Below, piece after piece: positions 7,638 through 15,855 of a stretch of DNA of 32,594 nucleotides. The translations under genes and the position numbers were made by a program. The DNA is from Christensenella sp036660175 (GTDB taxonomy: Bacteria; Bacillota; Clostridia; Christensenellales; Christensenellaceae), in assembly GCA_036660175.1 (NCBI GenBank), contig JAVXBD010000011.1, positions 1 through 32,594 of the forward strand, given 5' to 3'. A model generated the notes under the pieces. It did no database searches and was not told the DNA's origin. It was given only the letters and a program-made list of their open reading frames with translations. How positions within the stretch are numbered: position 1 is the first letter of the stretch; every line of letters starts with the position of its first letter.

Positions 7638-9833
7638 TCACTTCATCGTTGATATGGTTATGCCATCGGCAGCCATCACAGTTACCGCACCATTCTTTCC
7701 TGTTGTATACGTCTTGATTTTATATTTGTGCAGCAACGCAAGCATGGCAGAATCAGGCAGACCTCTTTTGTTTATTTCATTTACAGATATTATAGCATAC
7801 TGTGGTGTTGTATTGTGTAATAATTCATCATTTATCGATTTTTTACCGCCGCCGTCTGCAACTTTTAATACGTCCACATCACGAGCTACCTCCGCCAAAT
7901 CTTCTGCATCATTTTGAGCAAATAAGATTACATCTTTGTTTTTATAATTTAGAATAACCGAAAAATTCTTCCCATCATCGCATACAATATCCAAATAAGT
8001 GTCCTCATCTATTGCAATCTGATCGCCAGTATGGTAAATTTTTGTATTTTCATCATATTCTTTCGGGATATAATTTTGCGGCACATACAGTAGTTCAATT
8101 GCACCCTTATTGGAGAGTTCTCTTAAGTTTTTTGTACGATCGTTTGTAACAATAACCGCATCAAAAACAATGTGTGCATTGTCTGCATAATCAGATAATT
8201 GTGAATACTGTATATTTCCGCCATTATCAATCAAATAGTCCTCGCTCCCAACACTGATATGAATACTGTCGCCTGTTCCCACATCAAGTATTGTCACTTT
8301 CACGTGCGGCTGATTGGCACTGATGACTGCCGCCGCCACCATACACGATATAAGTACTCCCGAAACAATCGCTTTTGTTCTCTTTTTTAGCATCACATAA
8401 TCCGAGCATAAGAAAATCAAGGCAAATACGATAATGCCTATTATAATCGGCATACCCGTCACAACCAAATAACCAAAATCTGTTGCTACAAGCAACGCAT
8501 TAAGAAAGGACAAAATATTGATTGCCCACTCCGCTATAAATGCAAAAATCTGCCCAAGCGGAATCGCAATCAGCGACAGCAAAGAAGACATTCCCGTAAA
8601 CAGTACAATAATCGTCGCAAGCGGTATGGCAAACAGATTGGATAGAGGTGTTGCAAGTGCTATATTCTTAAAATAGTAGGCGCTCAGCGGAAACACCGCC
8701 GCTGTTGCGGCAAAAGATATTGCTAATGTAGACGATAAATAGATTTTATCCGCATGAATACGGTCAAAGAACCGCACAAGCGGCGGGCCTAAGCACAGAA
8801 TCCCAAACAGCACACCATAAGACATCAAAAATCCCGGCATAAACAGTTGGGCAGCACTCACGAGCAGCGTCACAATTGCAGCACCGCTTAAAAACACAAG
8901 TGTATCTCTTTTAGACAGCGTCCACCTACCCACAATAACAAAAATCGTCATTAGTACCGCTCTTGTGACAGATGGCGCAAAGCCCGTCAATGTTGCATAC
9001 AATAGCAAAATAACAATGTTACTGATAAAACGTGTTTTGCGTTTGACCTTACATCTCTTAAGCAGAAAATTAAACGCATAGGACATGATTGCAATATGCA
9101 GCCCCGAAATTGCCAAAATATGTGAAATCCCTGTTTTTGCAAAATCTTCTCGTACTTCTTCCGATATTTCGTCTTTGACGCCCAAAAACATCGCCTTTGC
9201 AATAGGTGCCGTATTTTTTGAATACATGAGATCAATATTATCCGAAAGTTTTTCTCTGACTGCAAGTGGTATGCCGTAAAGTCCCCATTGATTTCCCAAT
9301 ACCTTTACATCTCTATTATAGCAGCTAAATCCAGCACCTCTGCTTGCAAGATACATTTGCTCATCAAAACCATTTGGGTTATCACTTTTTTGCGGCGGTT
9401 TGATTTTAGTTTGAAATGAAATCAAATCCCCATAGCCAAGCTCTTCCTGCGCATATAGGATTGCTTTTTTATGAAATTTTTCATTGTTGATGGTAACATC
9501 ACTCAAAACATAGGTATGCGTTTCTGATTTTAATTTTGTTCGGTCGGTCACTCGTGCATTTACGGTATAAACCTGCTGAGCATTGACAGCCCCAAAATCC
9601 GTATTGAATTGTATGCTGAAAACAAACGCACCCAAAAAGAATGCTGTGATATAAAAGAACGTAAACATCGCCTTATATCTTTTACAGGCGCACAGTACAA
9701 AAATAACCGCTGCACCAATCAGCGGATAAATCAGCCACCATGCTGATAACTGTGCATAATATGCGACTGCAATTCCTATCATCAAAAAGAACGCAAAAAA
9801 AGCAATCGGTCTTTTATTCAATATTCTTTTCAT
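7638..9833 (-). CDS. comEC: ComEC/Rec2 competence channel with degenerate hydrolase domain
   Basis: A 731-residue polytopic membrane protein of the DNA-uptake channel family. The layout is standard: N-terminal membrane helices and a DUF4131-type soluble region (1-200), the competence domain with HILAISGLHIAIMSY at 238-252 and several helices to about 505, and a C-terminal metallo-beta-lactamase-like domain (511-731). In typical family members that last domain carries an SHxHxDH motif, a GD motif and a GHHGS motif. Here those places read VTNDRTK (562-568), FAQNDAE (638-644) and VADGGGKK (658-665), so no canonical metal ligand remains. The fold landmarks (ILDVGTGDS, DNGG, AIISV) are kept and the frame is intact, so this looks like selected loss of the metal site rather than recent decay. 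It starts 6 bp after the preceding gene. Confidence 0.92.
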   Translation of the reverse strand: MKRILNKRPIAFFAFFLMIGIAVAYYAQLSAWWLIYPLIGAAVIFVLCACKRYKAMFTFFYITAFFLGAFVFSIQFNTDFGAVNAQQVYTVNARVTDRTKLKSETHTYVLSDVTINNEKFHKKAILYAQEELGYGDLISFQTKIKPPQKSDNPNGFDEQMYLASRGAGFSCYNRDVKVLGNQWGLYGIPLAVREKLSDNIDLMYSKNTAPIAKAMFLGVKDEISEEVREDFAKTGISHILAISGLHIAIMSYAFNFLLKRCKVKRKTRFISNIVILLLYATLTGFAPSVTRAVLMTIFVIVGRWTLSKRDTLVFLSGAAIVTLLVSAAQLFMPGFLMSYGVLFGILCLGPPLVRFFDRIHADKIYLSSTLAISFAATAAVFPLSAYYFKNIALATPLSNLFAIPLATIIVLFTGMSSLLSLIAIPLGQIFAFIAEWAINILSFLNALLVATDFGYLVVTGMPIIIGIIVFALIFLCSDYVMLKKRTKAIVSGVLISCMVAAAVISANQPHVKVTILDVGTGDSIHISVGSEDYLIDNGGNIQYSQLSDYADNAHIVFDAVIVTNDRTKNLRELSNKGAIELLYVPQNYIPKEYDENTKIYHTGDQIAIDEDTYLDIVCDDGKNFSVILNYKNKDVILFAQNDAEDLAEVARDVDVLKVADGGGKKSINDELLHNTTPQYAIISVNEINKRGLPDSAMLALLHKYKIKTYTTGKNGAVTVMAADGITISTMK

Positions 9834-9839
9834 CAGCCA

Positions 9840-10547
9840 TCAAATTTCATAGGAAGTATTTTCTTGTACAACCACTGTGTTTTTAAAAATAGCGGTTGCC
9901 TCATCTATTATTTTCTGCTCGTCATAGCAGGGGTTAATATGCGTCAGCAGCAGCCGCCCCACATGTGCGTTTTGCGCCGTTTGTGCCGCCTGTGCTGTAA
10001 ACATATGCGGCAAAGGTTTATCGCTCTGATAAGTGCTTAAAAAGCCACTGTCGCAAAGCAGTACCTCGGCATCTTCTGCAAAATTTATAAGAGCATCACT
10101 ATATGTAGTATCTCCTGAAAAAACAAGTGTTTTTTGGTTATACTGTACTTTAATTGCATAACACAATACGGGGTGGCTCATCTCGCAAAAAGATATTTTT
10201 AAATTCTCTTGTTCAATCACTGTTTCACTGTTGATTGCAGTTGTGCAAAAACAATCACTCTTGCACAATAAATCATATTCCTCTTTTGGCAGAGGCGGAA
10301 GATAAACTTCTACTGGCTTTTTTAGCGCATACCTCAGCACAAACATTTCACAACAATGATCAGCGTGCAAATGCGACAGTAAAATCAAATTGATGTCCTG
10401 CAATGCACAAAACTCCTGTACACGAGATAACGTACCACAACCCGCATCAATCAATATTTTTTGATGTCCACATTCCAAAAGATACGAGGAAGTTCCCCCA
10501 CTTTTTGACGGATATGGTCCGTATTTGCCAAGTACGGTCAGTTTCAT
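9840..10547 (-). CDS. MBL-fold metallo-hydrolase, YhfI/RNase Z-like
   Basis: A 235-residue soluble hydrolase with an intact zinc-binding site: LLSHLHADH at about 58-66, a later SHP histidine, SGDT and LLTHI. The N-terminus MKLTVLGKYGPYPSKSGGTS resembles the YhfI group of RNase Z-like proteins, whose substrate is not established. It overlaps the ECF transporter gene by 4 bp and ends 6 bp before comEC, so the three are translationally linked. It fills a position comparable to walJ (yycJ) in walRK operons, but the N-terminus does not look like WalJ. An intact hydrolase beside a ComEC whose own hydrolase domain is dead is suggestive but unproven. Confidence 0.85.
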   Translation of the reverse strand: MKLTVLGKYGPYPSKSGGTSSYLLECGHQKILIDAGCGTLSRVQEFCALQDINLILLSHLHADHCCEMFVLRYALKKPVEVYLPPLPKEEYDLLCKSDCFCTTAINSETVIEQENLKISFCEMSHPVLCYAIKVQYNQKTLVFSGDTTYSDALINFAEDAEVLLCDSGFLSTYQSDKPLPHMFTAQAAQTAQNAHVGRLLLTHINPCYDEQKIIDEATAIFKNTVVVQENTSYEI

Positions 10548-11053
10548 TTCGTATTCCTCAACCCAATCTTATTTCTCAAGAGCTGCATTGGTTTATAAAG
10601 TGCCGAAGCAATCACAATTCCACATGCCGCCTGTATCAAATTCGGTACAACCGTCAGCACCGCCGCCGACGCCCCAAAAATCATAACTTCATATAATCCA
10701 TAACCGCCTGCCATAATCAAACCGCCCACCACGCACGCAAGAATATACTTGCTAAGATTTGGCTTTTTGGTGATTGCTCCTGCGGCAAGTGCCATCAGAC
10801 CTTTGATAACAACGGTTGCAGGTGCATACAATGCCGAACCGAGTGTCAAATCGGCTAATCCGCTTCCGAGTGCTGCCGCAATTGCTGCATATGGACCGCC
10901 CAGTAAAAACGCTGCGCAATAAATAATCACATCACCTAAATTAAAATAGGCGCCCTTGATTGCAGGAACGGGTATCACAATCAGCATCGTTATTACATAG
11001 ACAAGTGCGGCAACAACCGCTGTTGTGGTAAGTCTTTTCGTTTTGTCATTCAT
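10544..11053 (-). CDS. ECF transporter S component (vitamin/cofactor uptake)
   Basis: A 169-residue integral membrane protein with about five or six helices. The segment AYFNLGDVIIYCAAFLLGG followed by PYAAIAAALGSGLADL is characteristic of the substrate-binding S components of energy-coupling factor transporters (PF07155-like). These proteins bind a vitamin or precursor and share an EcfA/EcfT module, which is not in this window. The substrate cannot be deduced, and there is no riboswitch directly upstream to hint at it. An AGGAGTG site precedes the ATG at 11051-11053. The gene sits inside the two-component/comEC operon. Confidence 0.85.
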   Translation of the reverse strand: MNDKTKRLTTTAVVAALVYVITMLIVIPVPAIKGAYFNLGDVIIYCAAFLLGGPYAAIAAALGSGLADLTLGSALYAPATVVIKGLMALAAGAITKKPNLSKYILACVVGGLIMAGGYGLYEVMIFGASAAVLTVVPNLIQAACGIVIASALYKPMQLLRNKIGLRNTK

Positions 11054-11074
11054 TTTTCAATTACACTCCTGATG

Positions 11075-12496
11075 TTAATATTTTATAATGCCTGGATTCT
11101 TTAAAATCGGATCAATCACGTTTAAAATACCGCTCCCCAGTGTCTGCACTCTTTGCCCATCAACCAAAAATTGTACGCTTTTGATTCGACCAATTTGTGA
11201 AAGCGTATTGACAATCGAGTATATAAAGATAAACTCATCCTTATCCGATATTCCTTGTAGCTTTTGAATAATTGACGGCTCAAAATCCACCACAATCATG
11301 TCTTCAGCGATATACACCTCTTTTATATCCTGCAACGAAACACCTGATGGAAATGCAGGCCACAGCTCTTTATTATCTGTGTTTACAGGACCTTTTGCAA
11401 GTTCCTCTAACAGCGTTGAAGCAAACCCTACTTTGCTTTGCTCCACAATCCTCTCCACACCGCTTAAAAGCGTATAACTGCTGTTTGGAAGATACAGTAA
11501 CGTGCTGTTTCCTTTCAGATTTTGAAAATCATTTAGTGTGTAAATTTTGTTCTCTTCTGTTGGTTCTCCATTTACATAAATCGTTATACCGCTTATATCA
11601 GGAATAAATCCAATGATAGAGTTGGCAAGCGCCGCCAATGCCATTTTTTCTCCATCCAAAAATTCCTTTGTAAAAACTACCGGAATTTTATTAAAATCCA
11701 TCTTAAGGATTTGCTTCCCATCTTGCGTAAGGATTTCTGGATCACTGATAAGCTCTAAAGATTTATCAATCACTGGCATGTGATTATAAGTATTTTCAGG
11801 CCCTCTAATCAGTGCTTTTACAATTGCAGAGGCGTAATTTTTGTTTTCAAAAGCAATATTGCGTATTTCTGGCAGAAGAAATTTCTCTGAAGGATCTAAA
11901 TAATATAGCACAACCGCCATTGTTTGTGTTTCGGCTTCTGATTTTGATTTAATTGCAAGCATATCGTTTGTCAAATCTGACGATTTTTGCAAAGCTCCTG
12001 TCGGTGCATTCTGATAGGCAACCTGCATATGATTGACAAAAACGTTGACGTATTTGATTCCTGTAAAATCCGATACAGTCGAAGCTATGGCAAGTTTTGC
12101 AATCAGCATTGCTTCTTCATTATTAAAATATACAGGCTCAGCCGTCAAAAACACGTTTACAACATCGGACAGCACTTCCACTTTTTGATAGGTAAGTCCT
12201 TTTGTAGCTGACAGCAGATTCTCCGACTTTGGTCCGCTTAACAGTGCTTTTATGATAACCTCTTCGGCACGCTCATTTTGCGGAACATCAAGCTTGCGTG
12301 TTTCTGCCGAAAACTTTGTTCCTGTTTCGTCCAAAAAATATAAAACAGGATTGATGACAATATTAGGCACAAGCACCACATCCTGCATCAATTGCTTATC
12401 ATATTTGGTTATTTGGTCTTTTGCATCCTCATGCACAACCGAACATCCGCAAAAAACGAATACTGCACATAAAAACAGCCCTACAAGTTTTTTCAT
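11075..12496 (-). CDS. lipoprotein with three GerMN domains
   Basis: A 473-residue predicted lipoprotein. The signal peptide ends in FCGC with Cys18 as the lipidated residue. Three GerMN-like units follow, each beginning with a LYxLxxxx strand: NPVLYFLDETGTKF (about 51), VVLYYLDPSEKFL (about 195) and STLLYLPNSSYTLL (about 332). Each has the family pattern of a K-x-L-x-x-GP stretch and a strand near its end (VFVNHMQV, IYVNGEP, FLVDGQRV). GerMN domains occur in the spore germination protein GerM and in LpqB, partner of the MtrAB two-component system. The gene starts 9 bp after another GerMN lipoprotein gene, which suggests duplication and a joint role as envelope partners of the upstream sensor kinase. 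The precise role is inferred. Confidence 0.85.
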   Translation of the reverse strand: MKKLVGLFLCAVFVFCGCSVVHEDAKDQITKYDKQLMQDVVLVPNIVINPVLYFLDETGTKFSAETRKLDVPQNERAEEVIIKALLSGPKSENLLSATKGLTYQKVEVLSDVVNVFLTAEPVYFNNEEAMLIAKLAIASTVSDFTGIKYVNVFVNHMQVAYQNAPTGALQKSSDLTNDMLAIKSKSEAETQTMAVVLYYLDPSEKFLLPEIRNIAFENKNYASAIVKALIRGPENTYNHMPVIDKSLELISDPEILTQDGKQILKMDFNKIPVVFTKEFLDGEKMALAALANSIIGFIPDISGITIYVNGEPTEENKIYTLNDFQNLKGNSTLLYLPNSSYTLLSGVERIVEQSKVGFASTLLEELAKGPVNTDNKELWPAFPSGVSLQDIKEVYIAEDMIVVDFEPSIIQKLQGISDKDEFIFIYSIVNTLSQIGRIKSVQFLVDGQRVQTLGSGILNVIDPILKNPGIIKY

Positions 12497-12504
12497 AGTT
12501 CCCC

Positions 12505-13479
12505 TTAGTACATAAAATTCTTTTTAAAGACATTATATGAAATCTTCCAAATATTGTTTTCTTGAACAAGTTTTATGGGTACATTTGCAAATGATTTCAC
12601 TTCATCAACTCTTAATTTTAGCATATAATCGACCATCACCACATCGTTTAGTCCGTCAATAGATACAATGGAGTCCCCCACCGCAGTATCCGATATTGCC
12701 AATTTACTGGTGTCTACTTCACTGATAAAATCATCAATAGACGGTTTATCCTGCCCATAGGCATTTTTATATGCAATATACTCATACAGCTTTGTCCAGT
12801 TTTTCTTTTCGATTGCATCAAGGATTTCTATCATAGTGTTTTTACTGTTGAGTTCAATCTCTCCATTGCGTGCAAACGGCTCTGTTGCACCAGTCCCATC
12901 AAGCCCTGCCTCTTGCTGCGTAATGGTTCTGCCTGTTCCCGTTCCCTCATCATCAATCAGAATTCTAACTCTGGAATAATTTCCTTGCTCAATAATAGTA
13001 TTGACAATCGAATAAACCGCTAAATATTTTCTTGTTTTTTCATACGGATTTTCTTCCATATTATTATCAACTGCCGTTTCTACTGGCAATAAGAACTCTT
13101 TGCTGAGTGTCACCGTCAAAAACCCACTGTCGTTCGGGGTTACGTCCACCACTTTTGTGGCAGGATTGATAAGCTGCACAAAATCCACCCGTGCTGTTGA
13201 CGGGCCATTAATCAATTTTTTGATAATGGCTGTTTCCACGTTCTCGTTGATGGGTACATCTACCACCATGGATTCCCCCACCAAAAGTGGTTCTTGCATA
13301 TAGCCAAAATACAGCCGTGCCGTCGCCTTGTCTTTGTTGATTGCCTCAGGCAGTGGATTGATTTGCACAGCCGTTTCTTCTTTGACAACTGGCGGCGCTT
13401 GCTTTACACAAGCAACCATTCCTGTTGCCATCACAAACAGCAAACATATACAAATCCAACTTTTTACTTTCTTTTTCAT
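12505..13479 (-). CDS. lipoprotein with one GerMN domain and a C-terminal helper domain
   Basis: A 324-residue predicted lipoprotein with signal peptide and lipidated Cys24 (GMVAC). One GerMN domain covers roughly residues 48-175 (ARLYFGYMQEPLL, KLINGPS, VYSIVNTI, VRILID). The remaining part, from about 200, ends in VPIKLVQENNIWKISYN, a pattern typical of NTF2-like or DUF4878-like accessory domains. The start is the ATG at 13477-13479, 7 nt after GAGGG; an upstream extension overlaps the kinase stop and has no suitable site. It lies directly behind the histidine kinase gene, the position held by lpqB after mtrAB and by walH after walRK. Modulating the kinase from outside the membrane is therefore a reasonable inference. 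Confidence 0.85.
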   Translation of the reverse strand: MKKKVKSWICICLLFVMATGMVACVKQAPPVVKEETAVQINPLPEAINKDKATARLYFGYMQEPLLVGESMVVDVPINENVETAIIKKLINGPSTARVDFVQLINPATKVVDVTPNDSGFLTVTLSKEFLLPVETAVDNNMEENPYEKTRKYLAVYSIVNTIIEQGNYSRVRILIDDEGTGTGRTITQQEAGLDGTGATEPFARNGEIELNSKNTMIEILDAIEKKNWTKLYEYIAYKNAYGQDKPSIDDFISEVDTSKLAISDTAVGDSIVSIDGLNDVVMVDYMLKLRVDEVKSFANVPIKLVQENNIWKISYNVFKKNFMY

Positions 13480-13489
13480 CAGAATTCCC

Positions 13490-14929
13490 TCAATTCTCAA
13501 TTTGCGGAGCATTCTTTGTCTGTACCAATGGAATAATCAGTGTGAACTTAGATCCTACACCATATTCACTTTCCACATCTACCCGTCCGCCGTGCATCAG
13601 TGCAATACGCCGCACAATATGGAGTCCTAATCCTGTGCCGCCTGTATCACGTGATCTGGCTTTATCGACTCTATAAAAACGCTCAAAAATATGCACCAAA
13701 TGCTCGCTTGTCATGCCTACACCATCGTCCTGTACGGTGACGTGTGCCTCTTGCGAAAAGCGTTTGATACCAATTTTGACGTGTCCATCATTTTGCGTAT
13801 ACTTAATCGCATTTTCGATTAGATTATTGAGTGCCTGCCGCAGCTTTAACGCATCACACTCCACCTCCACATCATCAGTAATCGTTACTTCAATGCTGAT
13901 GTTGCGCTCCTTTGCAATGGGGTTTAATGCCGTCACACACTTGTTAATCACGTTTGACAGCAGTTCTTTATCAATGTTAATCGTCAAAATATCACTGTCC
14001 ATCTTTGAAAGCAGCAACAAATCGGTAATCAGATTGTTCAGACGGTCAATCTCGCCATTAATATCTGATAAAAAATCTTTATAAATATCTTCAGGTACAT
14101 TATCTTGATAGAGCAGCGACTCCACCAATATTTTCATGGATGCCAATGGTGTTTTCAGTTCGTGTGACGCATCAGAAACAAATTCGCTTCTTTGTTTGTC
14201 GACATTTTGAATCTTATCACACATCATATTAAACGTTTGCCCAAGCTCTGCAATTTCATTTTTCCCATGTACATTTGCACGCTGCGCAAGGTCGCCGCTT
14301 GAAATCTTCATCGCTACGTTTGTCAGCTCTTTGACAGGTTTTGTGATATATCTGGTAGAAATCATGCTCGAAATGATGATAATGATACACGCTAAAATAA
14401 AAATCCAGAACGTCTGCACCTCTAATTTTCGTGTTGCGTCCACCACATCTTGTATGCTTGAAGAATAGACAATGACACCAATAATCTCCCCATCATAAAC
14501 AATTGCAGAGGTACAATAAACAGACCAAAACTGCTCGCCCGTGGCATCATCAAAAATCTGATGAAATCCATAAGAAGTCGAATTTTGACCATACAAAATA
14601 TCGTTGATTTCTCTTTGAGAAAGTTTACTGCCATTCAGTGATGAAAAGCTGTCTGTCTGCACAATACCCGAACTGTTTAACACAAGCAGCCTGCCGCCCA
14701 TGTCTTTCCCGTTTTTCACGACAATGTCATACATTGCGGCTGCATCAGATTCGCTAAGATAGGGTGCAATCTGCACCGCTGTACTGTTTGCATTCTTGGT
14801 TTGTATATCTATGCGCTGCTGCACAAGATAATTCTCGACAAGCGATGATACGGCAACAGAAACAATGCCAAATACAATCCCTACAAGCAGCAGGTAAATA
14901 ATGACAAATCTCCAACGGATAGAGTACAC
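13490..14929 (-). CDS. membrane sensor histidine kinase, WalK/MtrB-like
   Basis: A 479-residue kinase. Transmembrane helices lie at about 8-30 and 174-191, enclosing an extracellular sensor of about 140 residues. A HAMP linker follows (TRYITKPVKELTNVAMKIS, then DLAQR). The dimerisation domain has the H-box SDASHELKTPL with His256, and the ATPase domain has N-box ALNNLIENAIKYT, G1 DDGVGM and G2 GTGLGLHI. Unlike typical WalK there is no cytoplasmic PAS domain between HAMP and H-box, which makes it closer in layout to MtrB. The start is GTG at 14927-14929, 4 bp after the regulator gene's stop, with no good ribosome binding site, so translational coupling is likely. Confidence 0.92.
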   Translation of the reverse strand: MYSIRWRFVIIYLLLVGIVFGIVSVAVSSLVENYLVQQRIDIQTKNANSTAVQIAPYLSESDAAAMYDIVVKNGKDMGGRLLVLNSSGIVQTDSFSSLNGSKLSQREINDILYGQNSTSYGFHQIFDDATGEQFWSVYCTSAIVYDGEIIGVIVYSSSIQDVVDATRKLEVQTFWIFILACIIIIISSMISTRYITKPVKELTNVAMKISSGDLAQRANVHGKNEIAELGQTFNMMCDKIQNVDKQRSEFVSDASHELKTPLASMKILVESLLYQDNVPEDIYKDFLSDINGEIDRLNNLITDLLLLSKMDSDILTINIDKELLSNVINKCVTALNPIAKERNISIEVTITDDVEVECDALKLRQALNNLIENAIKYTQNDGHVKIGIKRFSQEAHVTVQDDGVGMTSEHLVHIFERFYRVDKARSRDTGGTGLGLHIVRRIALMHGGRVDVESEYGVGSKFTLIIPLVQTKNAPQIEN

Positions 14930-14933
14930 TAAT

Positions 14934-15620
14934 TTACTTGCTCGTAAAATAATACCCCACTCCCCATTTCGTCAATATATATTCTGGTTTTGCCGGATTC
15001 TTTTCGATTTTCTCACGCAGTCTGCGGATATGCACATCCACCGTACGTAAATCTCCTTGATGCTTCCAAACCAACTCCAGCAGCGTATTTCTATCGAAAA
15101 CTTTACCTTTATTGGTAATAAAAAGATTGAGTAAATCAAATTCCTTCGCCGTTAAATTAATATCTTTGCCGTTAATCTCCACGCTTCTGTTGATAAGGTT
15201 TACTTTCATATCTTTGATACGTATAGATTGGCTGTCATTTGACGCTTTTTGGGCATTGGTGCGGCGCAGGATTGTTTTGATGCGTGCCTTGAGTTCAAGC
15301 ATATTAAAGGGCTTTGTCATATAATCATCTGCGCCAAATTCAAGCCCCATGATTTTATCCATATCCTCGCCCTTGGCGGTCAGCATGATGATTGGCACAT
15401 CAGAAATCGTTCTGATTTTTTGGCAAACCTCCATACCGTCCATCTTTGGCAGCATTAAATCAAGCAAAATCAAATCATGCTTTGACGCATCAAAGATTTC
15501 CACTGCCGCTTCTCCATCATAGGCCACATCTATATTATATCCTTCTTGCTGCTCTAAGTTAAATCTCAATCCCTTAACCATTGTTGGCTCATCGTCTACA
15601 ATTAGAATATTTTTTGCCAT
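14934..15620 (-). CDS. OmpR-family response regulator, WalR/MtrA-like
   Basis: A 228-residue DNA-binding response regulator. The receiver domain has the acidic pair Asp9-Asp10, phosphorylation site Asp54 (ILLDLMLP), Thr81 and Lys103 (MTKPF). The winged-helix domain ends with the typical VDVHIRRLREKIE and TKWGVGYYF motifs. An AAGGAG site sits 9 nt before the ATG. It is the first gene of an eight-gene run. By analogy to WalR and MtrA, which control cell-wall hydrolases and envelope genes, this pair may coordinate cell-wall homeostasis; that is inference from arrangement, not from target sites. Confidence 0.92.
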   Translation of the reverse strand: MAKNILIVDDEPTMVKGLRFNLEQQEGYNIDVAYDGEAAVEIFDASKHDLILLDLMLPKMDGMEVCQKIRTISDVPIIMLTAKGEDMDKIMGLEFGADDYMTKPFNMLELKARIKTILRRTNAQKASNDSQSIRIKDMKVNLINRSVEINGKDINLTAKEFDLLNLFITNKGKVFDRNTLLELVWKHQGDLRTVDVHIRRLREKIEKNPAKPEYILTKWGVGYYFTSK

Positions 15621-15713
15621 CGTAACAAACTCCTTATATCTTGTAAATCCATTATTTTAACTGTTTATTTCATATCTATTTCTATCATCTATCGCAATAT
15701 CATATTTATTACA

Positions 15714-15742
15714 AGTATAACATAGTTCAAACAATTTTGTAA
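15714..15742 (-). promoter_or_regulatory. promoter of the two-component/GerMN/comEC/holA operon
   Basis: On the minus strand an extended -10, TG-T-TATACT (15714-15722), is preceded at 17 bp by a weak TTACAA (15737-15742). It lies about 95 bp upstream of the response regulator start. No other convincing promoter was found before holA. Confidence 0.6.
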
Positions 15743-15762
15743 CATTTATAAAAATTTTGTAG

Positions 15763-15822
15763 TCAAAAATTTACGATGCGCAAATAAAAGCATATTGTTT
15801 TGCAGCCAACAAGGTTCGGCAT
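15763..15822 (-). CDS. possible 19-residue small protein
   Basis: Minus-strand ATG at 15820-15822, preceded by AAAGGAGGAAGTAT, one of the best ribosome binding sites in the window. It opens a 19-codon frame, MPNLVGCKTICFYLRIVNF, ending in TGA at 15763. It lies 33 bp after the ABC permease stop, so it could be the last cistron of that operon. It has two cysteines four residues apart and a hydrophobic, slightly basic composition. I know of no family. It could also be the surviving start of a truncated gene, or chance. Confidence 0.35.
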   Translation of the reverse strand: MPNLVGCKTICFYLRIVNF

Positions 15823-15855
15823 ATACTTCCTCCTTTTTTTTAGAGTAACAACCCA

